A stretch of DNA of 64,000 bases, taken from the NCBI GenBank assembly GCA_016704485.1, contig JADJAA010000002.1, positions 1,240,001-1,304,000 of the forward strand. The letters run 5' to 3'. The stretch comes from Flavobacteriales bacterium. Lineage in GTDB: Bacteria; Bacteroidota; Bacteroidia; Flavobacteriales_F; PHOS-HE28. A model generated the notes under the pieces. That model had not been told where the DNA came from. It did no database searches and worked only from the letters and a program-made list of their open reading frames with translations. The stretch's first letter is position 1. Every line of letters starts with the position of its first letter. Both the position numbers and the translations under genes were made by a program. Shown here piece by piece: positions 56,508 to 64,000 of the stretch.

Positions 56508-57244
56508 TCAAGGCGCTTTTGGTCGATGATGAACCGCAATTGCGCACCTACCTGCGTTCGTTGTTGGAAGAAGCGTGTGCGGATATACAAGTGATCGGCG
56601 AAGCATCGAACATTGAAGAAGCCAAAAAGTTGATCGCACAACACGATCCGCAACTGGTCTTTCTGGATATTGAAATGGCAGGTGGAAGCGGATTCGATCT
56701 GTTGCGGGATCTGAAGCATTGGAACTTTGAAGTGATCTTCGCCACAGGCCATCAGGAGTTCGCAATTCAGGCCATTCGCTTCAGTGCGTTGGACTATTTG
56801 CCCAAGCCAGTGCAGCCGGAGGAACTCGCAGCAGCCCTGGAGCGCTATCACGCGCGCCATCGCGATGCTACAGTGCGTACACAAGTCCAAGAGCAGTTCA
56901 TTGTCAACATTGCTCAACCGGACGTTAAGCAATTCAAACTAACGCTAAGCCAAGGTGATCGCACCTTCTTTGCTGAACCAGCGGAAGTACTGCGCTGCAT
57001 AGCAGATCGCAACTACACGAACGTGATCCTGAAGAATGAAAAGCGCTTCCTGCAAGCTCGCACGTTGAGCGATTTTGAAGCGATGCTTGTTCCACACGGG
57101 TTCCTTCGACTTAACCGTTCGGACCTAGTGAACCGATCGGTGATCGATCATGTGGATGGGCACGATGCAGTGTTGAAGAATGGGGAACGTGTTGAAGTTT
57201 CTCGGCGTCGTTTGGCTGAAGTGAAGCAGGTTTTGGCTGGCTGA
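56504..57244 (+). CDS. LytTR-family response regulator
   Basis: A 246-residue regulator. The receiver domain starts IKALLVDDEPQLRTYL with phospho-Asp in VFLDIEMAGGSG, and YLPKPVQPEEL marks the end. LytTR DNA-binding domain at about 150-245 (VLRCIADRNYTNVILKN, FLRLNRSDLVN). It is the partner of the kinase by a 4-bp overlap. The ATG at 56504 starts the receiver exactly. Targets are unknown; the lipoprotein and secreted genes that follow are candidates by position only. Confidence 0.95.
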   Translation: MIKALLVDDEPQLRTYLRSLLEEACADIQVIGEASNIEEAKKLIAQHDPQLVFLDIEMAGGSGFDLLRDLKHWNFEVIFATGHQEFAIQAIRFSALDYLPKPVQPEELAAALERYHARHRDATVRTQVQEQFIVNIAQPDVKQFKLTLSQGDRTFFAEPAEVLRCIADRNYTNVILKNEKRFLQARTLSDFEAMLVPHGFLRLNRSDLVNRSVIDHVDGHDAVLKNGERVEVSRRRLAEVKQVLAG

Positions 57245-57338
57245 TCGGACCGCTAGATAAGCGGTTCGACCGCTGGATCAGATCCACTTTGAACGGAAGG
57301 TTCGTCAGTGCATCTTCGGACCGATAATCCAATTTCCT

Positions 57339-58349
57339 ATGCGAAACACATACACGATCACCACTACTCTTCTCGCCCTCATCTGTATACTATCACTTCT
57401 TGGTGGCTGCAAGAAGGACGACAACACACCAACTCCGATCAGCAATGGGAACGGGAATGGCACTCCAATTTCCGCCAATGGGTTGGTGACGAGTTGGAAC
57501 CCGGTGAAACCCTATCCCGACCAAGTGATCACGCTACACGGCGGTCCGTTCAATACGGACCCGGCTCAAAATATCGTTGACGCATGGGGTGGGATCTTCA
57601 CTATCATAAGCGTGAATGACTCCGTGCTCGTTGTACAGCCACCGTCCAATATGGAAGAGGACTACATTACGCCGGGTGGCTTCACGAGCCTGATCATCCA
57701 AAGTGGGAATTCCATTGATACCATCCCCTACATCCATTGGAAGCGCATGGTACATGTCTACCACATGGTGGACAACATCAGCGAAAATGTGTTCGGGCAA
57801 CCATGCCGCGTTGGAGATTCCATACTGTTCGCGGGATCTGGCTTTACCACCAACGGCTTGGGGGTCGTGGTAGCCGGCAGCACCGTTCAAACACCATCCG
57901 CTGTTGACAGTGGCTATCATTGCGAGGCATCCTTACGCCTACCTCCGGATGTATTCGGGTATAACGAAGATGAATCCATCATAGAGAACCACGACATCAC
58001 GATCGTGAACAGTGACGGCCGCACGGGCACCTTGACCTTACCGATCGGCATTTCGCCAAGGGCCCGCGTAACAAGTTTCGACACACCGGTTTGTTGTTAT
58101 AGTATCGCTGATATGGAACAAAACGGAACAGTGATCAACATCGAACTGCGTGGTCACAATTTGAAACAATGCAACTCCGCACAGGTGTTGGGTCCCGTTA
58201 CTGTACCGTTGCCACTACCAGCAACCTACAGCGACCATGTGAGCTGGGTACTAACTCCGCTCAACATTACACCGGGCAATTACACCATGACGATCAAAAC
58301 CTGCACCGGCGGGCCACTTTCCACGGAGTATTTCACCGTTAACCCTTGA
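57339..58349 (+). CDS. Lipoprotein with IPT/TIG-like beta domains
   Basis: A 336-residue lipoprotein with lipobox LLGGC (Cys24) and a Lys/Asp then Asn/Gly linker. At least two Ig-like IPT units are suggested by VTSWNPVKPYPDQVITLHGG and GDSILFAGSGFTTN. IPT domains in Bacteroidota surface proteins often occur in cell-surface binding or glycan-utilisation proteins. It sits 3 bases ahead of the next gene's in-frame TTG and is likely co-transcribed with it. A possible promoter box CATCTTCGG lies at 57311. Confidence 0.75.
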   Translation: MRNTYTITTTLLALICILSLLGGCKKDDNTPTPISNGNGNGTPISANGLVTSWNPVKPYPDQVITLHGGPFNTDPAQNIVDAWGGIFTIISVNDSVLVVQPPSNMEEDYITPGGFTSLIIQSGNSIDTIPYIHWKRMVHVYHMVDNISENVFGQPCRVGDSILFAGSGFTTNGLGVVVAGSTVQTPSAVDSGYHCEASLRLPPDVFGYNEDESIIENHDITIVNSDGRTGTLTLPIGISPRARVTSFDTPVCCYSIADMEQNGTVINIELRGHNLKQCNSAQVLGPVTVPLPLPATYSDHVSWVLTPLNITPGNYTMTIKTCTGGPLSTEYFTVNP

Positions 58350-58354
58350 TCGAA

Positions 58355-59956
58355 ATGAGATGCTTGCTTCCATTAGCATTATTGGCCACGTTGCACACAA
58401 CGGCACAATGGAGTACCGATCCTGCCAACCCCATGGTGGTAAGCACCATGGCCAATGCACCGCAACACTTAACCGCCATCGCCGATGCGGACAGTGGCTA
58501 CTTCGCGTTCTGGAGTGACCTGCGCAACGATCCGTCAAAGGGCGATCTCTATGGTCAGCATTTCGATAGTGACGGCAATGCGTTGTGGACCGCAGATGGC
58601 GAAATGTTGTTGACCAACCCGATCAAAAGCATCAATCAGTTAGCGCCATTGTTGATGCCCGACGGATCAGTGATCGTATCGTACCTGACCGGTAGCGGCA
58701 CAGTGGGTGCCGACTCCGTGCGCGCCATGCGTTTCGATGCGAATGCGAATGCACTTTGGGCCGAGCCTTCAGTACTGCTCACCGGTCTCGACTACCGGAG
58801 TTTAAAGGTGGTAGAGAGTGAAAGTTGTGCCTATTTGGTGGCGTATTGTGAGGCCTGCGGCGGAGGCGGATATGGTTGCAAGATGCAGCGCGTGCGCATG
58901 GATGGCAGTGTGCAATTCCCTTTGATCGGGCAGACAACTGCTTCCAATTATTTCGGCCCGTTCACTATCCACCCCGATGGCGTTGGTGGCCTGCTCTTCA
59001 ACATACGCTGCGCGAACGGGGCGGGAACCTGCTTGAAAACCCAGCGCTTCGATAGTCTCGGCTCAGCAGTGTGGCCGGCGTACATCGATCTGGCTGATGG
59101 TGATGGCCTGAGCTACGCATTTTCCACCGGGATGGACGATACCGGCGCACAAACAGCGGTGTGGGAAGTGAACGGCGACCTGCGCATGCACCGCATGGAT
59201 ACACTGGGTAATTCGTTGTGGTCGCCTGCTGTGCAAGTGGCTTGTGATCTGGCTGTGCATGTTCAACAGAAACCTGTAACCATTACAACCGACAATGAAC
59301 TCTTCGTAGCCTGGGCTGACAACCGCCCACCGGCGGCAAGTCAAGATCTCTATATCCAGAGATTCGACCTGATGACCGGTTCGGAGCTGTGGGCTGCAGA
59401 TGGCGTACCCGCGATCCAGATCAACTCTTATACGCCCGATCCAGGGTTGGTGCTTTCAGATAGTGGTTCGGTGATCGCCACTTTAGATGGTAACCTGGAC
59501 GGCTACTCGGCAATGCGCGTCATGAACGATGGAACCCTTGCTTGGCCCGCGTCGGTGGTGTTCTGCCTTCCGTCTTTCAATCCAAACTTCGGCAACCGAA
59601 TACACCTACCTGATAAGAATGGCGGCATGGTGGTGTTCTGGCAAGCATCCTCGGGCGGACTTTACGGCGCACGCGTTTATCGGAACGGAATTCTGTACAA
59701 TGATGTGGGTATCGCGGAAGCAACTCCTTTAACCCGGATCACTGGATTTCCGAACCCGGCAGGTGATCGTATCTCCTTCAACCTACCAACTAATTCATAT
59801 GTAATTAATATCGACCTGATGAATAATTTGGGAACTATCGTGCAACGCATATCATCCGTCAACGAGATCGATCTCCGTGGACTTGCCACGGGTACCTACG
59901 CGGCCCGCATCCGCACATCGAATGGCGTGTACACTTCACGCTTCATCAAATACTGA
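58355..59956 (+). CDS. T9SS-exported protein of unknown function
   Basis: A 533-residue secreted protein. The signal peptide starts MRCLLPLALLATLHTTAQ. The body has repeated units such as GDLYGQHFDSDGNALW and DLYIQRFD, which look like a beta-propeller. It ends with a type A sorting domain (FPNPAGDRISFNLP and RGLATGTYAARI). The upstream TTG at 58346 is in frame, but the ATG at 58355 begins the signal better. No catalytic motif is seen. Confidence 0.8.
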   Translation: MRCLLPLALLATLHTTAQWSTDPANPMVVSTMANAPQHLTAIADADSGYFAFWSDLRNDPSKGDLYGQHFDSDGNALWTADGEMLLTNPIKSINQLAPLLMPDGSVIVSYLTGSGTVGADSVRAMRFDANANALWAEPSVLLTGLDYRSLKVVESESCAYLVAYCEACGGGGYGCKMQRVRMDGSVQFPLIGQTTASNYFGPFTIHPDGVGGLLFNIRCANGAGTCLKTQRFDSLGSAVWPAYIDLADGDGLSYAFSTGMDDTGAQTAVWEVNGDLRMHRMDTLGNSLWSPAVQVACDLAVHVQQKPVTITTDNELFVAWADNRPPAASQDLYIQRFDLMTGSELWAADGVPAIQINSYTPDPGLVLSDSGSVIATLDGNLDGYSAMRVMNDGTLAWPASVVFCLPSFNPNFGNRIHLPDKNGGMVVFWQASSGGLYGARVYRNGILYNDVGIAEATPLTRITGFPNPAGDRISFNLPTNSYVINIDLMNNLGTIVQRISSVNEIDLRGLATGTYAARIRTSNGVYTSRFIKY

Positions 59957-59963
59957 TCGTTCC

Positions 59964-60583
59964 ATGCACAGCTTGCTCTTCTCCGCATCGGTCCTCGCAC
60001 TCATGCCCACCGGTTGCAAGAAGGACGATGATCCCGCACCCGAAGCAACAGGCCACGCAGCCCAGATATTCAGTGTGCCCTTACCGGGCATATTCACGTG
60101 GGTGGAAGATGCCACCACCATCAGCTATTTGCAGACGGACGACCTCGGTGGGCCCGTGTTCAAGGAACTAGGCTCAACATCATTTCGATGAGTGACCAAT
60201 CGCAGCAGGAGAATTGCCGCATGGAGATCATTGGTCGGGACATTGGTAATGGTCCGGTCGTTCATGATGTGAACTTGCAGGGCACTGAGGAGTGGTGGGT
60301 ACACATTCAACAAGGCGGCCATCTGGTCCTGAAGCAAGTGGGCCTTGGTCTCAGCAGTACCGAAATGCCCGACTTCGGCGGATACTGGTGTTGGATCCGC
60401 AACAATAAAGGCACGCTGAACGGCAACCCTGTGTACGCGATGGAGAGCTTCACCTACCCCCGCATGTTCTGGTCCCTGGAAAGGCACACTATTGGGCACC
60501 AACCTCGTCTAACTCACTACACACGCGGACCCCGCGAGTGCGCAGGGCATCATTTTCAGGTAAGCGACCATGCGACTAGTTAG
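59964..60583 (+). pseudogene. Frameshifted lipoprotein gene
   Basis: The first part starts MHSLLFSASVLALMPTGCKK, a lipoprotein signal, and ends at 60191 after GGPVFKELGS. A second frame, one base out, continues from about 60175 with IISMSDQSQQENCRMEIIG to 60583. The two parts read naturally as one protein if the frame changes between 60160 and 60185. The last segment may hold another shift, since TYPRMFWSLE is followed by unusual text. A sequencing error is possible. Confidence 0.6.
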
Positions 60584-61217
60584 CCTCCTCTGCGTTATGC
60601 TGCTCGGTGTTTCATGTTCCGCGCAAACCCTGGATCTGCGCAATGCACTTCCACAATGGGGCACATACACCACTGATCACCACTACCTGCCCGACTGGCA
60701 AGGCGAACACCTCCCCACATCCGGTGATCATTGGATCTGGAAGTTGGATTCACTGAATTGGACTTTCGAAAGCGAACACTCGGACACGGTTTGGCAGCAT
60801 AGCAAAACCATAGCTCCAAAAGATGGAGGTCCGTTCAGCATCTATCGGCAACGCGATCAACGCTACAGCTTCTACCACTTGAACGGTGATACACTACTCC
60901 AAGACAGTGCGTGGGCGCTCATCGAAGGAACCACGGAGATCTACGATCCACCCTCGCCGCTTTGCTGGCATGGGCAAGCGCTCGGGGATAGTCTACAGTG
61001 GTTGGACCTTACTGCGATCACGGCACGTACAACCAAATTCAAAGCAACGCTTACTCTGATCACGCCGTGGGGCGAACTGAACGATCTCATCGTTTTCGAG
61101 GATCGTTTCCTGGATTACATCACCTACCGTATCCACCGGCGAGATGATCCGGTGCGGGAAATTGGACGGTATGAGGTGCAGGATGGACTTTACCTCAATT
61201 GGCTTTCGGACTGGTAA
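60570..61217 (+). CDS. Secreted or lipoprotein of unknown function
   Basis: A 215-residue protein with signal MRLVSLLCVMLLGVSCSAQ; the Cys may serve as a lipidation site or the cut may follow SAQ. The mature part is Trp-rich and acidic, with GDHWIWKLDSLNWTFE and GELNDLIVFEDRFLDYITYR. I recognise no family. It overlaps the end of the frameshifted lipoprotein gene by 14 bases and likely belongs to the same unit. The final stretch is complete to a stop. Confidence 0.6.
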   Translation: MRLVSLLCVMLLGVSCSAQTLDLRNALPQWGTYTTDHHYLPDWQGEHLPTSGDHWIWKLDSLNWTFESEHSDTVWQHSKTIAPKDGGPFSIYRQRDQRYSFYHLNGDTLLQDSAWALIEGTTEIYDPPSPLCWHGQALGDSLQWLDLTAITARTTKFKATLTLITPWGELNDLIVFEDRFLDYITYRIHRRDDPVREIGRYEVQDGLYLNWLSDW

Positions 61218-61823
61218 GACATGTGTGGCTAACGGGTCGTGATGGGACAATGGTGATGTGCAATTATTCGAGCCGATAGTGTGCGAGACATTGCGATGAA
61301 TTCTGCTCAGCGATTAGAAATGCTCAGATTCGAATGAGGGTATCTGTCCCAACGAAGACCACGTCATCCGGATAAGAGATCTTACCGCACATATAGAGAT
61401 CAAGGTTCGAGTAACGCAACCACCAATTCTGCAACGAAGAGCTGAGAAATGGTTTTGCCAGTTGGCGTCGATACAGGTGAACCAATTGTACAGATGCCGA
61501 AGTTGATGGATCTCACCTTACTCCCACCTTCAGCACTTGTTACCCATGCCATGTATAAAGGAATGAGAGGTAGGTCCCTAGCGCTAGGCCATAGGTAGTC
61601 CGATCGACCCTCTGCTGGCCTTTGGATCTCATTCATTCGCTAATGAGCTCAAGATCCTAGCCATCCACAGCATGCAACAAAACCAGCATGAAGGTGTTAG
61701 TGTTGAGATCGATCGCAATCAATGAAGTACCGGAAACCACAGTCCGTAATTCAATGGTTCGACAAATCGATCAGATCCGTATTCATGTAAATTTGGGCCT
61801 ATAACAGCCAAGTCGATCCGACC
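61218..61823. other. Gene-poor region with repeat copy 2
   Basis: No gene that I can support. A short minus-strand frame reading LYMCGKISYPDDVVFVGTD near 61330-61400 may be a decayed coding fragment, but I recognise no family. Confidence 0.35.
61662..61725. repeat. 64-bp repeat, copy 2
   Basis: Matches 53847-53910. On the minus strand both read LIAI(D/N)LN and MLVLLH, so the repeat may be a decayed coding piece. Confidence 0.8.
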
Positions 61824-62231
61824 ATGAAGCACAAGATCGGAACCAAGGAAAAACCCATGCCTTTGAAGACTCCTCCGGGGTCTTCGGCCTATACCATGCA
61901 TGTCGAAGAAAAAGAGGGGACTGAGATCCTTGTCTGCACGGTAGGCAAAACCGTACTGCATTATGATATCCGTTGCATCGACGACCTGCATGCCATGTTG
62001 AAGAAACACGGGGATTGGATGGACCTTGGTGGTGCGGATGAACAAAAACCTACGAAGGAGAACACCGTAGAGGATTGGGGGCGTTCGCCGAAGAATCCGA
62101 TAAAAGGATGGTACGGCCTTAAGAAGGGCTACCGTGGTCGGTTCGGTGTCTACTTACCACCTTTGATGGAAGTGCTCGGGATAGCAGAACTCACGCACGA
62201 CGCACGCAACAATAGGATGAAGGCGAAGTAG
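61824..62231 (+). CDS. Conserved-looking cytosolic protein of unknown function
   Basis: A 135-residue soluble protein with GYRGRFGVYLPPLMEVLGIA and DDLHAMLKKHGDWMDLGGAD. It has many Lys residues and no signal or membrane segment. I do not recognise the family. Codon use and length look like a real gene, and nothing competes on the other strand. It converges with the universal stress gene. Confidence 0.6.
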   Translation: MKHKIGTKEKPMPLKTPPGSSAYTMHVEEKEGTEILVCTVGKTVLHYDIRCIDDLHAMLKKHGDWMDLGGADEQKPTKENTVEDWGRSPKNPIKGWYGLKKGYRGRFGVYLPPLMEVLGIAELTHDARNNRMKAK

Positions 62232-62279
62232 GTGTTGGTCGATATAAAGCGTACTGGATACTGCGGAATTGACCTGCTC

Positions 62280-63101
62280 TTAAGTTCCGCTCTGCAACAC
62301 AAGCATCGGAGTTCGCGAATGCATGACCAATTTGGATGCAATACTCCTGCGGAACAAACGATCAAAGACCCCGCGTTCTCGATGCACCAACGCCAATAGG
62401 TCGGCATTGCTCCGAACGACCTCTTCATTGAGTTCATTCATGACATCAACACCACTGAGATGGACCGTGGTGTGTGGTACATCGTGCAATGCATCAATAA
62501 TTCCATTGGCCTTAGCAGGATCATCAACCTTGGTTTTCTCGTTCACCACACGGGTTACGATCAACTCAGCGTTGGTATGCATAACGATCTGGATCAGAAT
62601 ATCCAACACCTTGGGGTCCACTTCGCCACCATCATCAGCGAGAACGATCCGCTTAAGACCCGTATAACGTGCTTCCTCTGGTATTGCTAGAACAGGCAAC
62701 CCTGAATGTTTGATAACATCGGCGGTATTCGTACCCATCAGAACGGCTTTCATTCCAGTGGCGCCTTGGGTACCCATAACAACGAGTTCCGGAATATTCG
62801 CCCTACGACCATAATTCTGGACGACACGATCCAAACGTCCATGTTCACTTTCGTAATCGACCCTGAGGTCCTTGTTCGGAAGCACATTCAATAGTTTCAG
62901 TTGAAATGCGTCCAGTCCCTCTCTGGAGGCACGCGCTAAATGCTCAGTGATATCGACCATGGAACTATCGCCATATGCTGGCAGATCGTAACAATTCACC
63001 ACAGTGTACAGGTGAACATTCTGAACAAAGAGGTCCATTGCGTAAAGCGCTGCGTTCAAGGAGTTATCGCTAAAGTCAGTAGGTATCAGTATGTGTTGCA
63101 T
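62280..63101 (-). CDS. Tandem-domain universal stress protein
   Basis: A 273-residue protein of two UspA domains. Domain 1 begins QHILIPTDFSDNSLNAAL and ends with VVMGTQGATGMKAVLMGTNT, which fits the ATP motif G-2x-G-9x-G(S/T). Domain 2 starts RIVLADDGGEVDPKVLDIL and its nucleotide motif is degraded (ALVHRERGVFDRLF). The frame is open to 63128, but the ATG at 63101 is the family start. Confidence 0.92.
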   Translation of the reverse strand: MQHILIPTDFSDNSLNAALYAMDLFVQNVHLYTVVNCYDLPAYGDSSMVDITEHLARASREGLDAFQLKLLNVLPNKDLRVDYESEHGRLDRVVQNYGRRANIPELVVMGTQGATGMKAVLMGTNTADVIKHSGLPVLAIPEEARYTGLKRIVLADDGGEVDPKVLDILIQIVMHTNAELIVTRVVNEKTKVDDPAKANGIIDALHDVPHTTVHLSGVDVMNELNEEVVRSNADLLALVHRERGVFDRLFRRSIASKLVMHSRTPMLVLQSGT

Positions 63102-63208
63102 TGATCGTATTTGTCTTATTCGTTCCAACTTGGACAGTGGAGGTTTGTTTTAGTGTAAAGGCATTTCCGGACCCATTTTCACGGTATGATCCCAGTGCTT
63201 CGGCACAG

Positions 63209-64000
63209 TTATCGAGGACGCTCTGGTAGAACCAGCATGGGCAACGAAGTGTGCAATGTCATTCGCTTCGCAGTGCTACCATGGAACAGCCTCTTCCAGA
63301 ACCCCATCTGGCGGTGTACCACAGCAACCATTTGAATACGACCTTGCGTGGCGAGTTCATCTATGGTCTTTATCACATCATTCCCTTGCACGGTGAGAAA
63401 CGAATGCTTCACACCGGTGAAAACATCTTCCAATTTTTTTCGGTCTGGCAGCAATTCCAGACCTGGCACGGTATAACGAACATGGGTGATGGCAATTTCT
63501 GCGTTACGGCGATCGACCAGTTCCAATAGAGGGTTCAGCGTAAAGCGATCAAGCTCCTTACCGTCATAGGCCAACATGATGCGTTCAACAGGTTCCGCCT
63601 TCCATTGTGCCGGCACGGTGATCACCGGAGCTGTGCAATCTGATACGACCGACCGCGCATTCTTACCCACCATTCCGTAATTACCTTCTCCTTGCGTGCC
63701 CATCACGACCATATCCACCCCTTTGCTTTCGTCCAGTTCATTGAGCAATCTCACCAACGAAACTCTCGAAACCTTACGGCCCAATTTCACATTCTTCGCG
63801 AATTTGCGGAGTATTCGTTCTACTCTGCGCGTTCGATTGATCGCTTCACGCTCGGGAATATCCCCTATGCTGGGTAGCAGCACATTATCATAAGAAGGCA
63901 TGAGGTAGGTATGCACCAATATGAATTTATTGCCCTCGGTTCCGAAGAGGTCAAGAGCAAATTTTGCTGCGTTCAAAGCCGCATCGCTGAAGTCAGTAGG
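63209..64000 (-). CDS. Tandem-domain universal stress protein, cut by the window edge
   Basis: The N terminus is cut: the frame runs off the right edge as PTDFSDAALNAAKFALDLF, so only the first few residues are missing. Two UspA domains follow. In domain 1 the ATP motif reads GTQGEGNYGMVGK-N, with Asn in place of the final Gly, so ATP binding is less sure than in the neighbour. The two Usp genes are in tandem and share the domain plan, probably by duplication. Confidence 0.9.
   Translation of the reverse strand, partial: PTDFSDAALNAAKFALDLFGTEGNKFILVHTYLMPSYDNVLLPSIGDIPEREAINRTRRVERILRKFAKNVKLGRKVSRVSLVRLLNELDESKGVDMVVMGTQGEGNYGMVGKNARSVVSDCTAPVITVPAQWKAEPVERIMLAYDGKELDRFTLNPLLELVDRRNAEIAITHVRYTVPGLELLPDRKKLEDVFTGVKHSFLTVQGNDVIKTIDELATQGRIQMVAVVHRQMGFWKRLFHGSTAKRMTLHTSLPMLVLPERPR

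Noticed and set aside
61719..62045. 108-codon minus-strand ORF
   Set aside because: It is mostly the antisense of the better gene at 61824-62231 and has no family match.

Overview
The window looks like chromosomal DNA of a free-living Bacteroidota bacterium, most likely Flavobacteriales-like, with roughly balanced base composition. The evidence is a set of large secreted proteins ending in type IX secretion (T9SS) sorting domains, Bacteroidota-type promoters (TTTG, about 19 bases, TAnnTTTG), LytS/LytTR signalling, DUF4476 and LPP20/CsgG lipoproteins, and an S16 protein with a long acidic tail. The lineage is inferred from protein style; no rRNA is present.

Layout. 1-4.4 kb: small housekeeping-type genes, then a membrane glycosyltransferase gene split by a complete IS3-family insertion sequence with a readable 4-bp target duplication. 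4.5-9.3 kb: a coupled pair (S41-like protein, periplasmic binding lipoprotein), pckA and a DUF423 membrane protein. 9.5-10.9 kb: a T9SS beta-propeller gene with a stop codon just after its signal peptide. 11.0-15.5 kb: a minus-strand operon of four envelope proteins (DUF4476, CsgG/TPR lipoprotein, two LPP20-type lipoproteins). 15.7-19.0 kb: saccharopine dehydrogenase, trmN6, rimM, rpsP. 19.2-28.7 kb: secreted enzymes (GH20 hexosaminidase, a lysyl oxidase-like T9SS protein, a PNGase F-like T9SS protein) with an acyltransferase, an NTF2-like protein and an OsmC protein. 28.9-33.5 kb: dnaE, then a ParDE-type toxin-antitoxin pair lying between the end of dnaE and a diverged second copy of the last 212 bases of dnaE. 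33.6-41.6 kb: trxA, a PETase/cutinase-like T9SS polyester hydrolase, a GMC oxidoreductase and a large M36 metalloprotease. 41.9-47.3 kb: DUF58, a TfoX-like protein, tRNA-Asp followed by a 103-bp tandem array carrying repeated tRNA 3' ends and terminators, then a single-chain restriction-modification enzyme. 47.5-53.7 kb: a 2063-residue T9SS protein with ten 138-residue repeats. 54-64 kb: a two-component system, a run of secreted proteins and lipoproteins (one frameshifted), and two universal stress proteins.

Taken together, the secreted set (hexosaminidase, PNGase F-like amidase, M36 protease, lysyl oxidase-like protein, polyester hydrolase) suggests an organism that attacks or modifies glycoproteins, proteins and ester polymers outside the cell. 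Several loci show recent gene decay or duplication: an IS insertion plus homopolymer frameshift, an in-frame stop, a frameshifted lipoprotein, and remnants of M36 and beta-propeller genes. Some of these could be sequencing errors, and this is stated where relevant. The observations I find strongest are the dnaE 3'-end duplication around the toxin-antitoxin pair, the tRNA-Asp repeat array beside a restriction-modification gene, the T9SS polyester hydrolase and the bacterial lysyl oxidase with intact cofactor residues.
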